Below, piece after piece: positions 18,508-26,590 of a stretch of DNA of 64,000 nt (position 1 is its first letter; the number at the start of each line of letters is the position of its first letter). The position numbers and the translations under genes are program-made. Source of the DNA: an uncultured Eubacterium sp. (GTDB taxonomy: Bacteria > Bacillota > Clostridia > Lachnospirales > Lachnospiraceae); the NCBI GenBank assembly GCA_947178105.1, contig CAMWXD010000007.1, forward strand, positions 1 through 64,000, in the 5' to 3' direction. The notes below the pieces were generated by a model that saw nothing but the letters and a program-made list of their open reading frames with translations, ran no database searches and was not told the DNA's origin.

Positions 18508-19224
18508 TTACCTCTTTGTTACGCCAAATTCCACTATCACGCTGCCGGAATAACTGCCTTCATCCGGAACATCTGCCTGCAGTCCCGCGAGCGGTTTCAT
18601 GACAAGCCCTGCACTGTCCGCCGCCATTGCGGATTTCCCGTTTCCCAGGCCAGAAGCAGATGAAGCATCCACCCATTCCAGAGTACAGCCGCTTCCCGCA
18701 TCCTGTTCCGCTGTCAGGTACGCCGTGCTGCCTGTTCCGGCATCTTTCATCTTATACCATCTGGTGATGCTCTTCGCCGTATCTGACGTCCCGTCCGGCA
18801 CGCCGTCCACAAAATTTCCAGATGCGTCCATGTCCACAGGTGCTGACGGATCTGCAGTAATTTTTGTAAAAACTGCATGTTTTTCATCAATACTTCCGTA
18901 AACACCCGCTTTCAGCATGCCTGTATATTTTCCGGATCCTTCCTCATATTCCAGCTTAACCCCTGTCGGAAGGACTACTGTATAATCCGCCTTCACACGG
19001 TCCGGCACTTCTGCAGTCACTGCCACAAGAGCACTGCCCTCAGAAGCATACTCACGGATATCCGCATTTCCGTCCTCCGTGCCCGTACCTGCTGCGCTTA
19101 CCGTGGCTGCCGCCGGCACCGTCCCCGCCAGGACTGCTGCGGAAAATACTGCGGCAGCTGCCCTTTTCCATAATTTCCGGCTTCTCCTTATTCCTCCCTG
19201 ATTTCTGCATGATCTGTTTTCCAT
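18508..19224 (-). CDS. Secreted protein sharing a domain with the leucine-rich-repeat neighbour
   Basis: 238 residues with a twin basic N-terminus and a signal peptide (AAAAVFSAAVLAGTVPAAA). The mature part starts with a TVVLPTGVKLEY strand pair and a KYTGMLKAGVYGS segment. It ends in GSYSGSVIVEFGVTKR. The same spacing of V-x-LP, (Y/F)TG and YSG elements recurs in the C-terminus of the leucine-rich-repeat protein encoded at 19954-22572, so the two may share a fold or assemble together. A GAGGAGG ribosome site precedes the ATG. No sortase motif or catalytic residues are seen. Function unknown. Confidence 0.7.
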   Translation of the reverse strand: MENRSCRNQGGIRRSRKLWKRAAAAVFSAAVLAGTVPAAATVSAAGTGTEDGNADIREYASEGSALVAVTAEVPDRVKADYTVVLPTGVKLEYEEGSGKYTGMLKAGVYGSIDEKHAVFTKITADPSAPVDMDASGNFVDGVPDGTSDTAKSITRWYKMKDAGTGSTAYLTAEQDAGSGCTLEWVDASSASGLGNGKSAMAADSAGLVMKPLAGLQADVPDEGSYSGSVIVEFGVTKR

Positions 19225-19314
19225 TCTGATTCCTCCTCATATCTGTCTTCTTAACTCCGGCTGTGCATCATAAGATCTTCCGTATTCCTGCACATGCCGC
19301 ATATCATTCTGTGT

Positions 19315-19869
19315 TCATTTTTCTGCTTCCGTGCCGCTTCCTGCAAGGACAGTGAAAGAAACACTGTTGGATGTGCCTGTGAGCGGCATCCATGTCTCCC
19401 CGCCGTCCGGGCTGTAATAAGGCAGCATCTGTATGGACATGCTGTAAGTGCCCGGTTCCAGGACATCTGCCGGCTTCCAGGACACTTTTTTTCCGCTTGC
19501 GACCAGCCCGCTCTCAAAGCATTTCCTGCCCGTATCCGCGTCCAAGATGCGGTACTGCATATAAAAATCCCTGTTTTCCTTCGGATTTTCCAGTGACAGT
19601 TCTGTATGCTCTCCGAAAACGCTGTCCTCAAAACCGGAAAAATAAACCTTCCGGCCGGAAAGTGTATCCGGGCTGCTGTCCATGCCGCCTGTGTCTGCAG
19701 CGCTTCTGTCAACCGTAACATTCCCGCCTGCGCCTCCAGCACTGCCGCTTTCTCCCTGCTGCCAGAACAGGCATGCAGCAAGCACAGCGCATACGGCACA
19801 GGCTGTCAGCAGAAGCTCATACAGATATTTAACCGGAAAGCACTTTTTTATCCTGACATGCAGTCCCAT
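19315..19869 (-). CDS. Membrane-anchored extracellular protein
   Basis: 184 residues from the ATG at 19869, which is preceded by AGGGAGGG. A short basic cytoplasmic tail (HVRIKKCFPVKY) leads into one transmembrane helix (LLLTACAVCAVLAACLFW). About 140 residues outside the membrane follow, beginning with a Gly/Ser linker; a beta-rich domain ends in SVSFTVLAG. The ALAAC-like Cys might allow lipidation, though the position is not a clean lipobox. It lies between two secreted-protein genes on the same strand and is probably part of the same surface assembly. No known family recognised. Confidence 0.65.
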   Translation of the reverse strand: MGLHVRIKKCFPVKYLYELLLTACAVCAVLAACLFWQQGESGSAGGAGGNVTVDRSAADTGGMDSSPDTLSGRKVYFSGFEDSVFGEHTELSLENPKENRDFYMQYRILDADTGRKCFESGLVASGKKVSWKPADVLEPGTYSMSIQMLPYYSPDGGETWMPLTGTSNSVSFTVLAGSGTEAEK

Positions 19870-19953
19870 GAAATTCCCTCCCTTCTCCCCGCACACCGGC
19901 TGTGTAACGGTTATTATTTATTTATAAAAATATACCGGTCCGGCATGCTGTAT

Positions 19954-22572
19954 TTATTCACAGCAGATTCTGACCGTGGCATGCCCGCTGTATGTGCCTG
20001 TATCCCGGATGACAACTGCTGCCGTAACTGCAATCGTGCCGTTTCCCTCATACATGCCCGTGCTGCTGTCATACAGCGCAGAGCCGTAGCTTCCTTCCAC
20101 GCCGCAGCTTCCTTCATACTGCCCGCTCCAGGCATTTGCATTCTTCCATGCTACCACGCTCCTTTCCGCATCGCACCGGATCATGCCGCCGTTTCCTGTA
20201 TAAGAGCCGGAATCCCCTTCCCCGTACTGCAGAAAGGAATCATCCATGCTGCCTCCGTTTTCTGCATTTACCAGGCATACAGACAGCACCCTGTCACGGC
20301 CGTTCATACAATAGGCAACCTGGTAATCAATCTTTCCTGTAAATATCCCTGTACCGTCCCCGCTGCTGTCCATCTGAAAACTGTCCATCTCAATGCAGGC
20401 CGGAAGCGCTACCGTAAATGTGCCTTTTACCTCCTTCCGGTAAACCGCATAGACCATGGTTTCCGCATCATCTGCAGAAAGGATAATCTTTTCATTCCCG
20501 TCCGGCACTGCAAATGCGGCAAACTCATATCCGTCCACAGACGGATGTCCGGAATTCCACCGTCCTGTATAATCAGAGATGTCATCACCGTAATAGCCCT
20601 GATACCTGGACGTTCCGATGACATCAGACGCATCAAAGTCCGTGCTGTCCGTGCCGGACACACATGTGACCGTATACCAGGTCAGCACCGCCTTTACCGG
20701 GCTGACAGCCGCACGGTTCGGGCTGCTGACCACTGCTCCCGGCGACTCCCAGAACGCATATTCCCCGACAGTTTTCAGGGAATCCGGAAATTCACTGATC
20801 TTAAGGCTCCCACAGGCAGAAAATGCATATTCCCCGATATCCGTAACCCCCTCCGGCAGATTTTCCAGTGCAAGGGAAGGGCATTCCTCAAACGCATACC
20901 CGCCTATGATTTCAATATTTTCCGGCAGCCTGTCCAGTGCCAGCGACGTGCACCGGCGGAAGGCATGCCTCCCGATCTCCCTGAGGCCCTGCGGCAGCTC
21001 CCGCAGATTCAGTGACGTACAGCCGCGGAAAGCAGCCATCCCAATACTGGAAATGCCTTCCGGCAGGTATTCCAGCTCAAGCTGCCGGCACTCCGAAAAT
21101 GTACTCATGCCTATTTCCGCAACTCCATCCGGCAGACATTTCAAAGCAAGCGAAGAACATTCTGCAAATGCTGATTCCCCGATAACTGCCACTCCTTCCG
21201 GCAGTTCTGTCAGGGAAAGCCGGCTGCAGCCAGCAAATGCCGATGCACCGATGCTGACAACACTTTCCGGCAGCTCTGGCAGGTTTAGAAGCAGACAGCC
21301 AGAAAATGCAGCATCCCCAACGGCTGTAATACCACCCGGCAGACATGCCAGTTCAAGGCTTTCACACCCGTTAAATACAAACCCTTCTATCTCATTCAGG
21401 CCTTCCGGAAGTCTTTCCGGCGTAATGTGTGCACAGTTCCAGAAAGCACCAACCCGGAGACTGGTTAATCTTTCCGGAAGCGCATCCAGTTCCAGAAGGC
21501 GGCACTGGTAAAAAGCATACGCCCCTATCTTCAAAAGGCTGTCCGGCATTACGGCAGTCTTAAGCCCCGTGCATCCCATAAAAGCACGGTCACCAATTTT
21601 TTCAGCCGTGCCATCCATGGAAATACCCTGCAGAAAAGCAGCATCTTCAAATGCCCGGGTACCGATCTCCGAAAAACCTATGATCTGTACAGCCGGAATC
21701 TCCTCTGCTGTTATATATGCAGCAAGCTCCCTGGTAAAAATTTTCCGTGTGCCCGGTTCTTCATTGACTGCAACCGCAAGCCCCTGGTCCTGGTACCACC
21801 GGATGCTGACCGCCGTAGATTCACGGTTTTCATTCATCTCAATATAACTGCCGCTAGAAACATCATACATACTGCCTGTCCCACTGCCGGTTTCTAACCC
21901 GATATCTGTATTTCCAGCAGTTTCTATTTCCATATCTGTACCTGCACCGGCTTCCAGTCCTATTTCTACATCCGTATCCATACCAGCTGCCATGTCTGTT
22001 CCCGTACTGTTCTCCAGCCCCATACTGCTTTCTATATCTGTACCGGTGTCCGGCCCTGCTGCAGTTCTGCCTTCTGCATCTGTACCATTTTCTGTCTCCG
22101 TTCCTGTACCAGTTTCAATTTCTGCATCTGTGCCAGTCCACGGCCCTGCATATACGATGTTTTCCTGATCCGCATTTCCGGCCATATCTGCACTTATCTC
22201 CTGTTCCGCAGCAGCTTCTGATTCTGTTTCCCCAGTCTCTGCCCCAGATAATCCACTCATGGAAGCATCCATACCTGCATATTCTTCCAAATACGCTGCG
22301 GCATCCGCTTCCGTCTGTCTGGCATATTCCCTGTTCCGCCTGCCAGCACCTTCAGTATCACTGTCCGCAGTATCCAGCCTGCTATTCCGAATCGCTATGT
22401 CAACCATGTCGGAACCTTCTCCTGCATTACTGCCATCCATATCCTGAAATACCGCGGCATCTGCTTCCCCGGCATATGCCGTAACAGCCATGCCGGGAAT
22501 TCCGGCAGATGTCAGGCACAGGGATGCCGACAGCATCACCGGCAGTATTTTCAGTTTCATTAGTTTTTTCAA
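19954..22572 (-). CDS. BspA-like leucine-rich-repeat surface protein
   Basis: About 872 residues. After a signal peptide comes an acidic, Thr/Gly/Glu-rich stretch of about 200 residues (TGTD and TETE units). About 14 LRR_5 repeats of 23 residues follow, each with an IGxxAFxxC core, then a C-terminal region with V-x-LP, FTG and YSG elements like those of its neighbour. Such repeats usually bind host or bacterial surface ligands. I place the start at TTG 22572 because GGAGGAGG lies eight bases before it; the next ATG (22560) is 20 bases from that site. No LPXTG anchor or cell-wall-binding repeat is seen, so retention may depend on the membrane-anchored partners downstream. Confidence 0.85.
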   Translation of the reverse strand: MKKLMKLKILPVMLSASLCLTSAGIPGMAVTAYAGEADAAVFQDMDGSNAGEGSDMVDIAIRNSRLDTADSDTEGAGRRNREYARQTEADAAAYLEEYAGMDASMSGLSGAETGETESEAAAEQEISADMAGNADQENIVYAGPWTGTDAEIETGTGTETENGTDAEGRTAAGPDTGTDIESSMGLENSTGTDMAAGMDTDVEIGLEAGAGTDMEIETAGNTDIGLETGSGTGSMYDVSSGSYIEMNENRESTAVSIRWYQDQGLAVAVNEEPGTRKIFTRELAAYITAEEIPAVQIIGFSEIGTRAFEDAAFLQGISMDGTAEKIGDRAFMGCTGLKTAVMPDSLLKIGAYAFYQCRLLELDALPERLTSLRVGAFWNCAHITPERLPEGLNEIEGFVFNGCESLELACLPGGITAVGDAAFSGCLLLNLPELPESVVSIGASAFAGCSRLSLTELPEGVAVIGESAFAECSSLALKCLPDGVAEIGMSTFSECRQLELEYLPEGISSIGMAAFRGCTSLNLRELPQGLREIGRHAFRRCTSLALDRLPENIEIIGGYAFEECPSLALENLPEGVTDIGEYAFSACGSLKISEFPDSLKTVGEYAFWESPGAVVSSPNRAAVSPVKAVLTWYTVTCVSGTDSTDFDASDVIGTSRYQGYYGDDISDYTGRWNSGHPSVDGYEFAAFAVPDGNEKIILSADDAETMVYAVYRKEVKGTFTVALPACIEMDSFQMDSSGDGTGIFTGKIDYQVAYCMNGRDRVLSVCLVNAENGGSMDDSFLQYGEGDSGSYTGNGGMIRCDAERSVVAWKNANAWSGQYEGSCGVEGSYGSALYDSSTGMYEGNGTIAVTAAVVIRDTGTYSGHATVRICCE

Positions 22573-23520
22573 CCTGTATTCCTCCTCCCACATACCCTTC
22601 CATTCTAAATACCATGTCCAAAAACGGCATGAAACAGTACCAGTGTAGGACTGCGACAATACAATATATATAATTTTTCCATATTATTTTCTCCATTCTG
22701 CTTTCTTTCTCTGCCAGCAGCATAAGCCACCGCAGAAGTAAATTTATCAAAAGATTCCCACTGTTATCTTTTGAAATAAACAAAACCGCCTGTGCCATGT
22801 ATCAGCCGTTTCCCTTATTTCAAAAGACACCACGGCACCCGGCATTTGCACTCGTACCGCACTATCCATAAAAATCTGTTTCTTCATGGCATCTTCTCAG
22901 ACGCCGCTCCCCAAGCCGGGTAACATACACGGGCCGGCACACCCCGCTGCGTCCCCGCCACGCCCATCCAGGCAGGATCCGCAGGCAGCCACTCCCGGAA
23001 AATGCGTATCGCTGAAATTCCGGCACTGTTTTACCTCATTCATCCCGGCTGCCACGCCGGCGGGCACAATCCTCTGCTCACTGCCTTCACGGGCCGCAAA
23101 GCCATTCTCTGCAGACAGGTCTTCGCACGAAACGGGATTCTGCCACCCCCTGCTTCCATGCAGTGCACAGACTGGCAGAAGGCGAAAATAAAATCAGTTG
23201 TATGCGTGTCCTATTCTGTTTTCATAGTACACAGATTCTTTTCCGAATCTGGATTCAGTATAAGAAAAAAGCATGCCGGATGAAAGTAACCTGCACTCCT
23301 GCTGGTGGGAGACGTACTCCCACCCAGGCAGCTCTGACTGAATCTGCAATTTATATAATTGGTGTATTATGATCTGTACTGCAGATAAATCTGCATGCAG
23401 CCATATTCTGGAAATTAAAAAAGACTGGAAAAATTCCAGTCCGACATTTTCCAGCCACCAGTTATAAGCCAGAATATCGCTAAATATCAAAAATCAGATA
23501 ATTTTCACAGACCCCTGACT
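22573..23520. other. Region without a convincing gene
   Basis: This stretch separates the surface-protein operon from the XRE gene. The part about 22890-23180 is GC-rich and holds an open minus-strand frame of about 85 codons ending in TGA, without a start codon or ribosome site; it could be a fragment of a lost gene. The plus-strand frames there look like proline-rich shadows. A clear terminator lies at 23415-23441. The promoter for the surface-protein operon should be near 22600-22800. Confidence 0.5.
23415..23441 (-). terminator. Terminator after the XRE gene
   Basis: Stem GACTGGAA / TTCCAGTC with a three-base loop, followed on the minus strand by six T residues. It lies about 80 bases downstream of the first XRE regulator. 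Confidence 0.75.
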
Positions 23521-23853
23521 TTAAAACAATCCATTTTTTAGATAAACCATATTTTCTTTTATACTTTCCGCCATCTTAAACAGAAACATAATTTCATTTT
23601 CTTTCAATCCTGCAAAAATGCTTCCGTTTTCTTTCCTATCCCTGATTCCACAGACCAGATAATCTAATGACACCTGAAAATACTCTGCAAGCAGCACAAG
23701 TGTATCAATCCTTCCGCCATTTGTTCTCCGTTCAATTTTTCGCAATGCATCTGCTGAAATGCCTATCCCTTCTGCCAGTGCATGTCTGGAAATTCCCGCT
23801 TTCTCCCTAAGCAGCCTGATCCGTGCACCGCTTTCCTTTACATTATAATACAT
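23521..23853 (-). CDS. XRE-family DNA-binding regulator
   Basis: 110 residues. A helix-turn-helix domain covers residues 8-65 (GARIRLLREKAGISRHALAEGIGISADALRKIE), of the Cro/CI type. The C-terminal 40 residues are a short helical tail with no enzymatic motif. Genes of this size often control element functions such as excision or cargo expression. It is related in layout to the neighbour at 23998-24339 but the two are not close copies. Target unknown. Confidence 0.85.
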   Translation of the reverse strand: MYYNVKESGARIRLLREKAGISRHALAEGIGISADALRKIERRTNGGRIDTLVLLAEYFQVSLDYLVCGIRDRKENGSIFAGLKENEIMFLFKMAESIKENMVYLKNGLF

Positions 23854-23997
23854 CCTGTCCTTTTTCCGGTACCTATTTATTTGCTAAGCATAAAATAATT
23901 CTACCGCATTCTTTCCGCAGACAGAAGTGACCAGACCATCTGTTTCCAGATGAACATTGTACACTTTATATGAATAACTGCAGCCAGGTCAGGCCGG

Positions 23998-24339
23998 TTA
24001 TTTCAAATAACAGGCCTGCCCCTTTACTATCTGCTCTACCATATACAGAATAAATTCTACTTCATTGCGGCTGCAGTTTTTTATCATATATGCAAACCTG
24101 TCTGTGTAACGCTCCGGATTTTCTTTGTTCATGAGTGCAACCGGCGTTGTTCCAAGTGCCTGTACAATTTTCAAGTACGTGTCAAGACTCATCGCCCGTC
24201 TCCCATTTTCCACGCTCTTTACTGTATCCACAGATATGTCTGCCCTCTCCGCAAGCTCTCCCTGTGAAAAGTACCGGCGTTTTCTTTCCTTTCGGATATT
24301 ATCCGCAATAACCACATATAATTCTTCTGTATTCCCCAT
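23998..24339 (-). CDS. XRE-family DNA-binding regulator
   Basis: 113 residues with a Cro/CI helix-turn-helix at residues 12-68 (IRKERKRRYFSQGELAERADISVDTVKSVENG). The C-terminal tail contains FAYMIKNCSRNEVEFILYMVEQIVKGQ, resembling the tail of the other XRE protein. It lies upstream of that gene on the same strand with a 144-base gap, so a shared transcript is possible. Role in element control is inferred from position only. Confidence 0.85.
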   Translation of the reverse strand: MGNTEELYVVIADNIRKERKRRYFSQGELAERADISVDTVKSVENGRRAMSLDTYLKIVQALGTTPVALMNKENPERYTDRFAYMIKNCSRNEVEFILYMVEQIVKGQACYLK

Positions 24340-24454
24340 AGCTGTATCCTTTCTAACTACAGAACTATAACAGATTTTTCTGTCTTCTGCGTCCAGATGT
24401 AATACAACTACATTTAAGTGTAATACTTTGCTTCAGAAAGAATACTTCTTTTCA

Positions 24455-25165
24455 TCAGAGTATCATCCTTTTAATGTATTCCAGATAATTTTCTTTTAAT
24501 TGCTGTTTTCTGGATCTTGCTACAGCCACACGAACGCCTGTATCAAGAAGCACCTCATTTTTCTCTACCGCCCTGATATGCCTTAGATTTACAATATAAG
24601 ACAAATGGATCTGTACAAATGACTGCCTGTCAAGCTGCTCCCAAAGTTCTTTCATATTCATGTTTGTCTTGTAAATCTCATGAGCCGTACAGATGACAGC
24701 CTGCCGCCCTTTCTTTTCTATGTAAAGTATTTCACCACAATTTACACGGAAAAAATTCTTGCGGTATTGAAAAACAAAATCCTGCCGGATCAGCTGCAGA
24801 TAAATTACAGCTTTTTTCAGTACAGATTCCAGCTTTTCCAGTGATATAGGCTTTTGAATATAATCAAAAGTGACTACGCCAAATACTTCCATAACATGAA
24901 TGGCATTGGCGGTAAGAAAAATGAACAGTGCTTTACTGTCCAGTCCCCTGATAATTTCCGCCAGTTCAAGTCCGCTCATCTCAGGCATCTCAATTTCAAA
25001 AATATAAATATGGTAACTGTCTTTCTGCTCTCTGATATGATCCAGAAGTTCTATTGTACTAAAATACACATCGTAATCCACATCATAAGATGATACCCCG
25101 TCCATTGCCTGTTCCAGCAGCTCCACATCTGCCCGGCAGGCATCACAAACTGCTATTCTAAGCAT
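24455..25165 (-). CDS. LytTR-family response regulator with Glu at the phosphorylation site
   Basis: 236 residues. An N-terminal receiver domain (1-120) precedes a LytTR DNA-binding domain (140-235), as in AgrA and related regulators of peptide signalling. At the position of the phosphoacceptor Asp the protein has Glu57 (IFEIEMPEMSG), which often mimics the phosphorylated state. The acidic pocket near the N-terminus is also reduced (VCDAC). The receiver Thr (FLTAN) and Lys (IQKPI) are present. No sensor kinase is encoded nearby. It may act constitutively or respond to a partner protein. Three GGTATATGAA repeats upstream are candidate binding sites. Confidence 0.85.
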   Translation of the reverse strand: MLRIAVCDACRADVELLEQAMDGVSSYDVDYDVYFSTIELLDHIREQKDSYHIYIFEIEMPEMSGLELAEIIRGLDSKALFIFLTANAIHVMEVFGVVTFDYIQKPISLEKLESVLKKAVIYLQLIRQDFVFQYRKNFFRVNCGEILYIEKKGRQAVICTAHEIYKTNMNMKELWEQLDRQSFVQIHLSYIVNLRHIRAVEKNEVLLDTGVRVAVARSRKQQLKENYLEYIKRMIL

Positions 25166-25336
25166 AAAACCGCCCTCTTTCTCAGCCTGTCTTCAAACCA
25201 CTCTCTTCACATAATCTATGACTTTCACCGCAAACTTATTTTCCTGTGCTTTCCAGAAATCAGCCCAAAATAGACAATATACATTTTGTCTAATATTACT
25301 TCCATAACTATATAAAACAGAACTTTTGCCTTTTTT

Positions 25337-25412
25337 GGTATATGAATATATGATTTTTTGAAAATAAGCCATTTTGGCATTTAAATTTTAGGTATATGAA
25401 TAGGTATATGAA
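25337..25412. repeat. Three exact GGTATATGAA direct repeats
   Basis: Copies at 25337-25346, 25391-25400 and 25403-25412. The last two are 12 bases apart start to start, about one helical turn, as expected for paired sites of a dimeric regulator. They lie 170-250 bases upstream of the LytTR regulator gene. LytTR proteins bind such paired direct repeats, so autoregulation is plausible. Confidence 0.55.
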
Positions 25413-25793
25413 AAATATTCTGAAATCTTTATGATAAACTTATTTCAATAATTCAGATACCTAAATTAGGCAGAAGTTCTGATAAAAAGAAATTAAAAAG
25501 TGCATTAATTGTAGTTTTACCAACACCAGATGCACTTCATTTCAATCATTTGTCTCACTTATTCTTTTTGCATTTTTAATTTTATAGCCTTTCTGTTCCT
25601 CTCATAAATATTTATATGCCTGTTACTAAAACACCCGCCAAAAATCCTCAACATCCCCTGGTATGACTCCTGTTTTGGCGGCACTTCCGAAGAAACATCC
25701 CCAATGGAGCACACTGTCCGGCACAACTGTCATAGGTTATTTACCAGAATCCATGATCTGCCAAAATAGGGATCACAAATTTCATCATATTTA

Positions 25794-25829
25794 AAAAATC
25801 CCCGGATTGTCTTACATCCAGGGATTTTT
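25794..25829. terminator. Terminator of the first ACP operon
   Basis: Stem AAAAATCCCCGGAT / ATCCAGGGATTTTT with one mismatch, bordered by A- and T-runs, so it can work on both strands. It lies about 60 bases past the ACP stop codon. Confidence 0.8.
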
Positions 25830-25889
25830 CACTAACTCTCTCTTTTGGTTTCTGCTGCACAAACCGCATGTTCTTTTGCAGTATACCTA

Positions 25890-26129
25890 TTACATTTCTT
25901 CCTCTATCTTATCAACTAATGCACCGATCGTATCACAGGCAGACGCGTCCTGCAGTGCGATCATTACGTCCAGTTCGTTTTCAATATCCGCAACAAGACT
26001 CACCATCTGAATAGATGCTCCAGACAGATCTTCCTTAAAATTTGTTTCTACAGAAAGCTCCATCGCATCCCTGCTATATGCAATTGCCACTAGCTCAATT
26101 ACCCTTGCCTCTAACTCTTTCCGCTCCAT
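25890..26129 (-). CDS. Acyl carrier protein 1
   Basis: 79 residues, acidic, four-helix ACP fold expected. The phosphopantetheine attachment Ser lies in DLSGASIQMVSL, where the usual Asp-Ser-Leu is Ala-Ser-Ile. The Ser itself and the following acidic helix (ADIENELDV) are kept, so modification by the PPTase at 32796 is likely. It is the last gene of an operon with a DUF35 protein and a thiolase-like protein. The altered motif argues against a role in ordinary fatty-acid synthesis and for a dedicated partner set. Confidence 0.85.
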   Translation of the reverse strand: MERKELEARVIELVAIAYSRDAMELSVETNFKEDLSGASIQMVSLVADIENELDVMIALQDASACDTIGALVDKIEEEM

Positions 26130-26160
26130 TCTGCATACTCTCCTTTTTCATTGTTTTCCA

Positions 26161-26574
26161 TTACCAGTCTTCATACAGATCAAATACGACGGTCTTATAT
26201 CCATTTCTTTGATAGATAGAAGCACGACATTCCACTGGAAGTTTATCTAAAAGTTCCTTCCGCTTTTTCTTATTGATTCCGCGTACAACCGCATTCAGTT
26301 TTGCACCTTCTTCAAGCTCAACTTCTCCATATGCAAATTTTCCCAGCTCTTTATACTCCGGTTTTGATGAAAGCGCTGCAGGTAAAACAATCGAATGCAT
26401 CCTTGCTTTCCCGCTGATTTCGATCCATTCCGTATCCATACACCCGCAGGTATTGCAGGCATATACCGGCGGAAACTCTACCGCACCGCACTTTTTACAT
26501 TTCCGGCCGGTAATTTTACCTTGTTCCAGATTCTCATAAAATGTCTGTACAATCTTTTCCAGTTTCACACTCAT
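26161..26574 (-). CDS. DUF35 zinc-ribbon/OB-fold protein 1
   Basis: 137 residues. An N-terminal helix and a rubredoxin-like zinc ribbon (CKKCGAVEFPPVYACNTCG) are followed by an OB-fold (residues about 60-130). DUF35 proteins partner with thiolase-superfamily enzymes: PhlB with PhlC in acylphloroglucinol formation, ChsH2 with Ltp2 in steroid side-chain cleavage, and the archaeal acetoacetyl-CoA thiolase/HMG-CoA synthase complex, in which it helps channel the acyl-CoA. The start at 26574 has a GGAGGGGG site; the open frame extends upstream into the thiolase gene without support. It sits 16 bases after the thiolase stop. Confidence 0.9.
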   Translation of the reverse strand: MSVKLEKIVQTFYENLEQGKITGRKCKKCGAVEFPPVYACNTCGCMDTEWIEISGKARMHSIVLPAALSSKPEYKELGKFAYGEVELEEGAKLNAVVRGINKKKRKELLDKLPVECRASIYQRNGYKTVVFDLYEDW

Positions 26575-26590
26575 GAAATTCCCCCTCCTA

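Larger units (their letters stand above)
25166..25889. other. AT-rich intergenic region with direct repeats
   Basis: No gene is visible. The region holds a 7-bp inverted repeat TAGACAA / TTGTCTA (25271-25292), three copies of GGTATATGAA (25337-25412) and a terminator for the ACP operon (25794-25829). It marks the border between the mobile island and the acyl-carrier cluster. I could not find the missing half of the tyrosine integrase here. Confidence 0.6.

Noticed and set aside
19606-21511. Long plus-strand reading frames opposite the leucine-rich-repeat gene
   Set aside because: They are mirror frames of a repetitive, GC-rich gene; no ribosome site and no recognisable domain, while the minus-strand protein has a signal peptide and 14 clear repeats.
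22886-23191. Proline-rich plus-strand frame in the gap after the adhesin gene
   Set aside because: No ribosome site, composition typical of antisense GC-rich DNA; the opposite strand also shows only an unstarted open stretch.
23415-25412. Repeats checked as a CRISPR array
   Set aside because: Only three short 10-base copies exist, without regular spacers, and no cas genes are in the window.
25166-25889. Possible missing half of the tyrosine integrase at the right end of the island
   Set aside because: No reading frame in the region resembles the integrase N-terminal domain on either strand.
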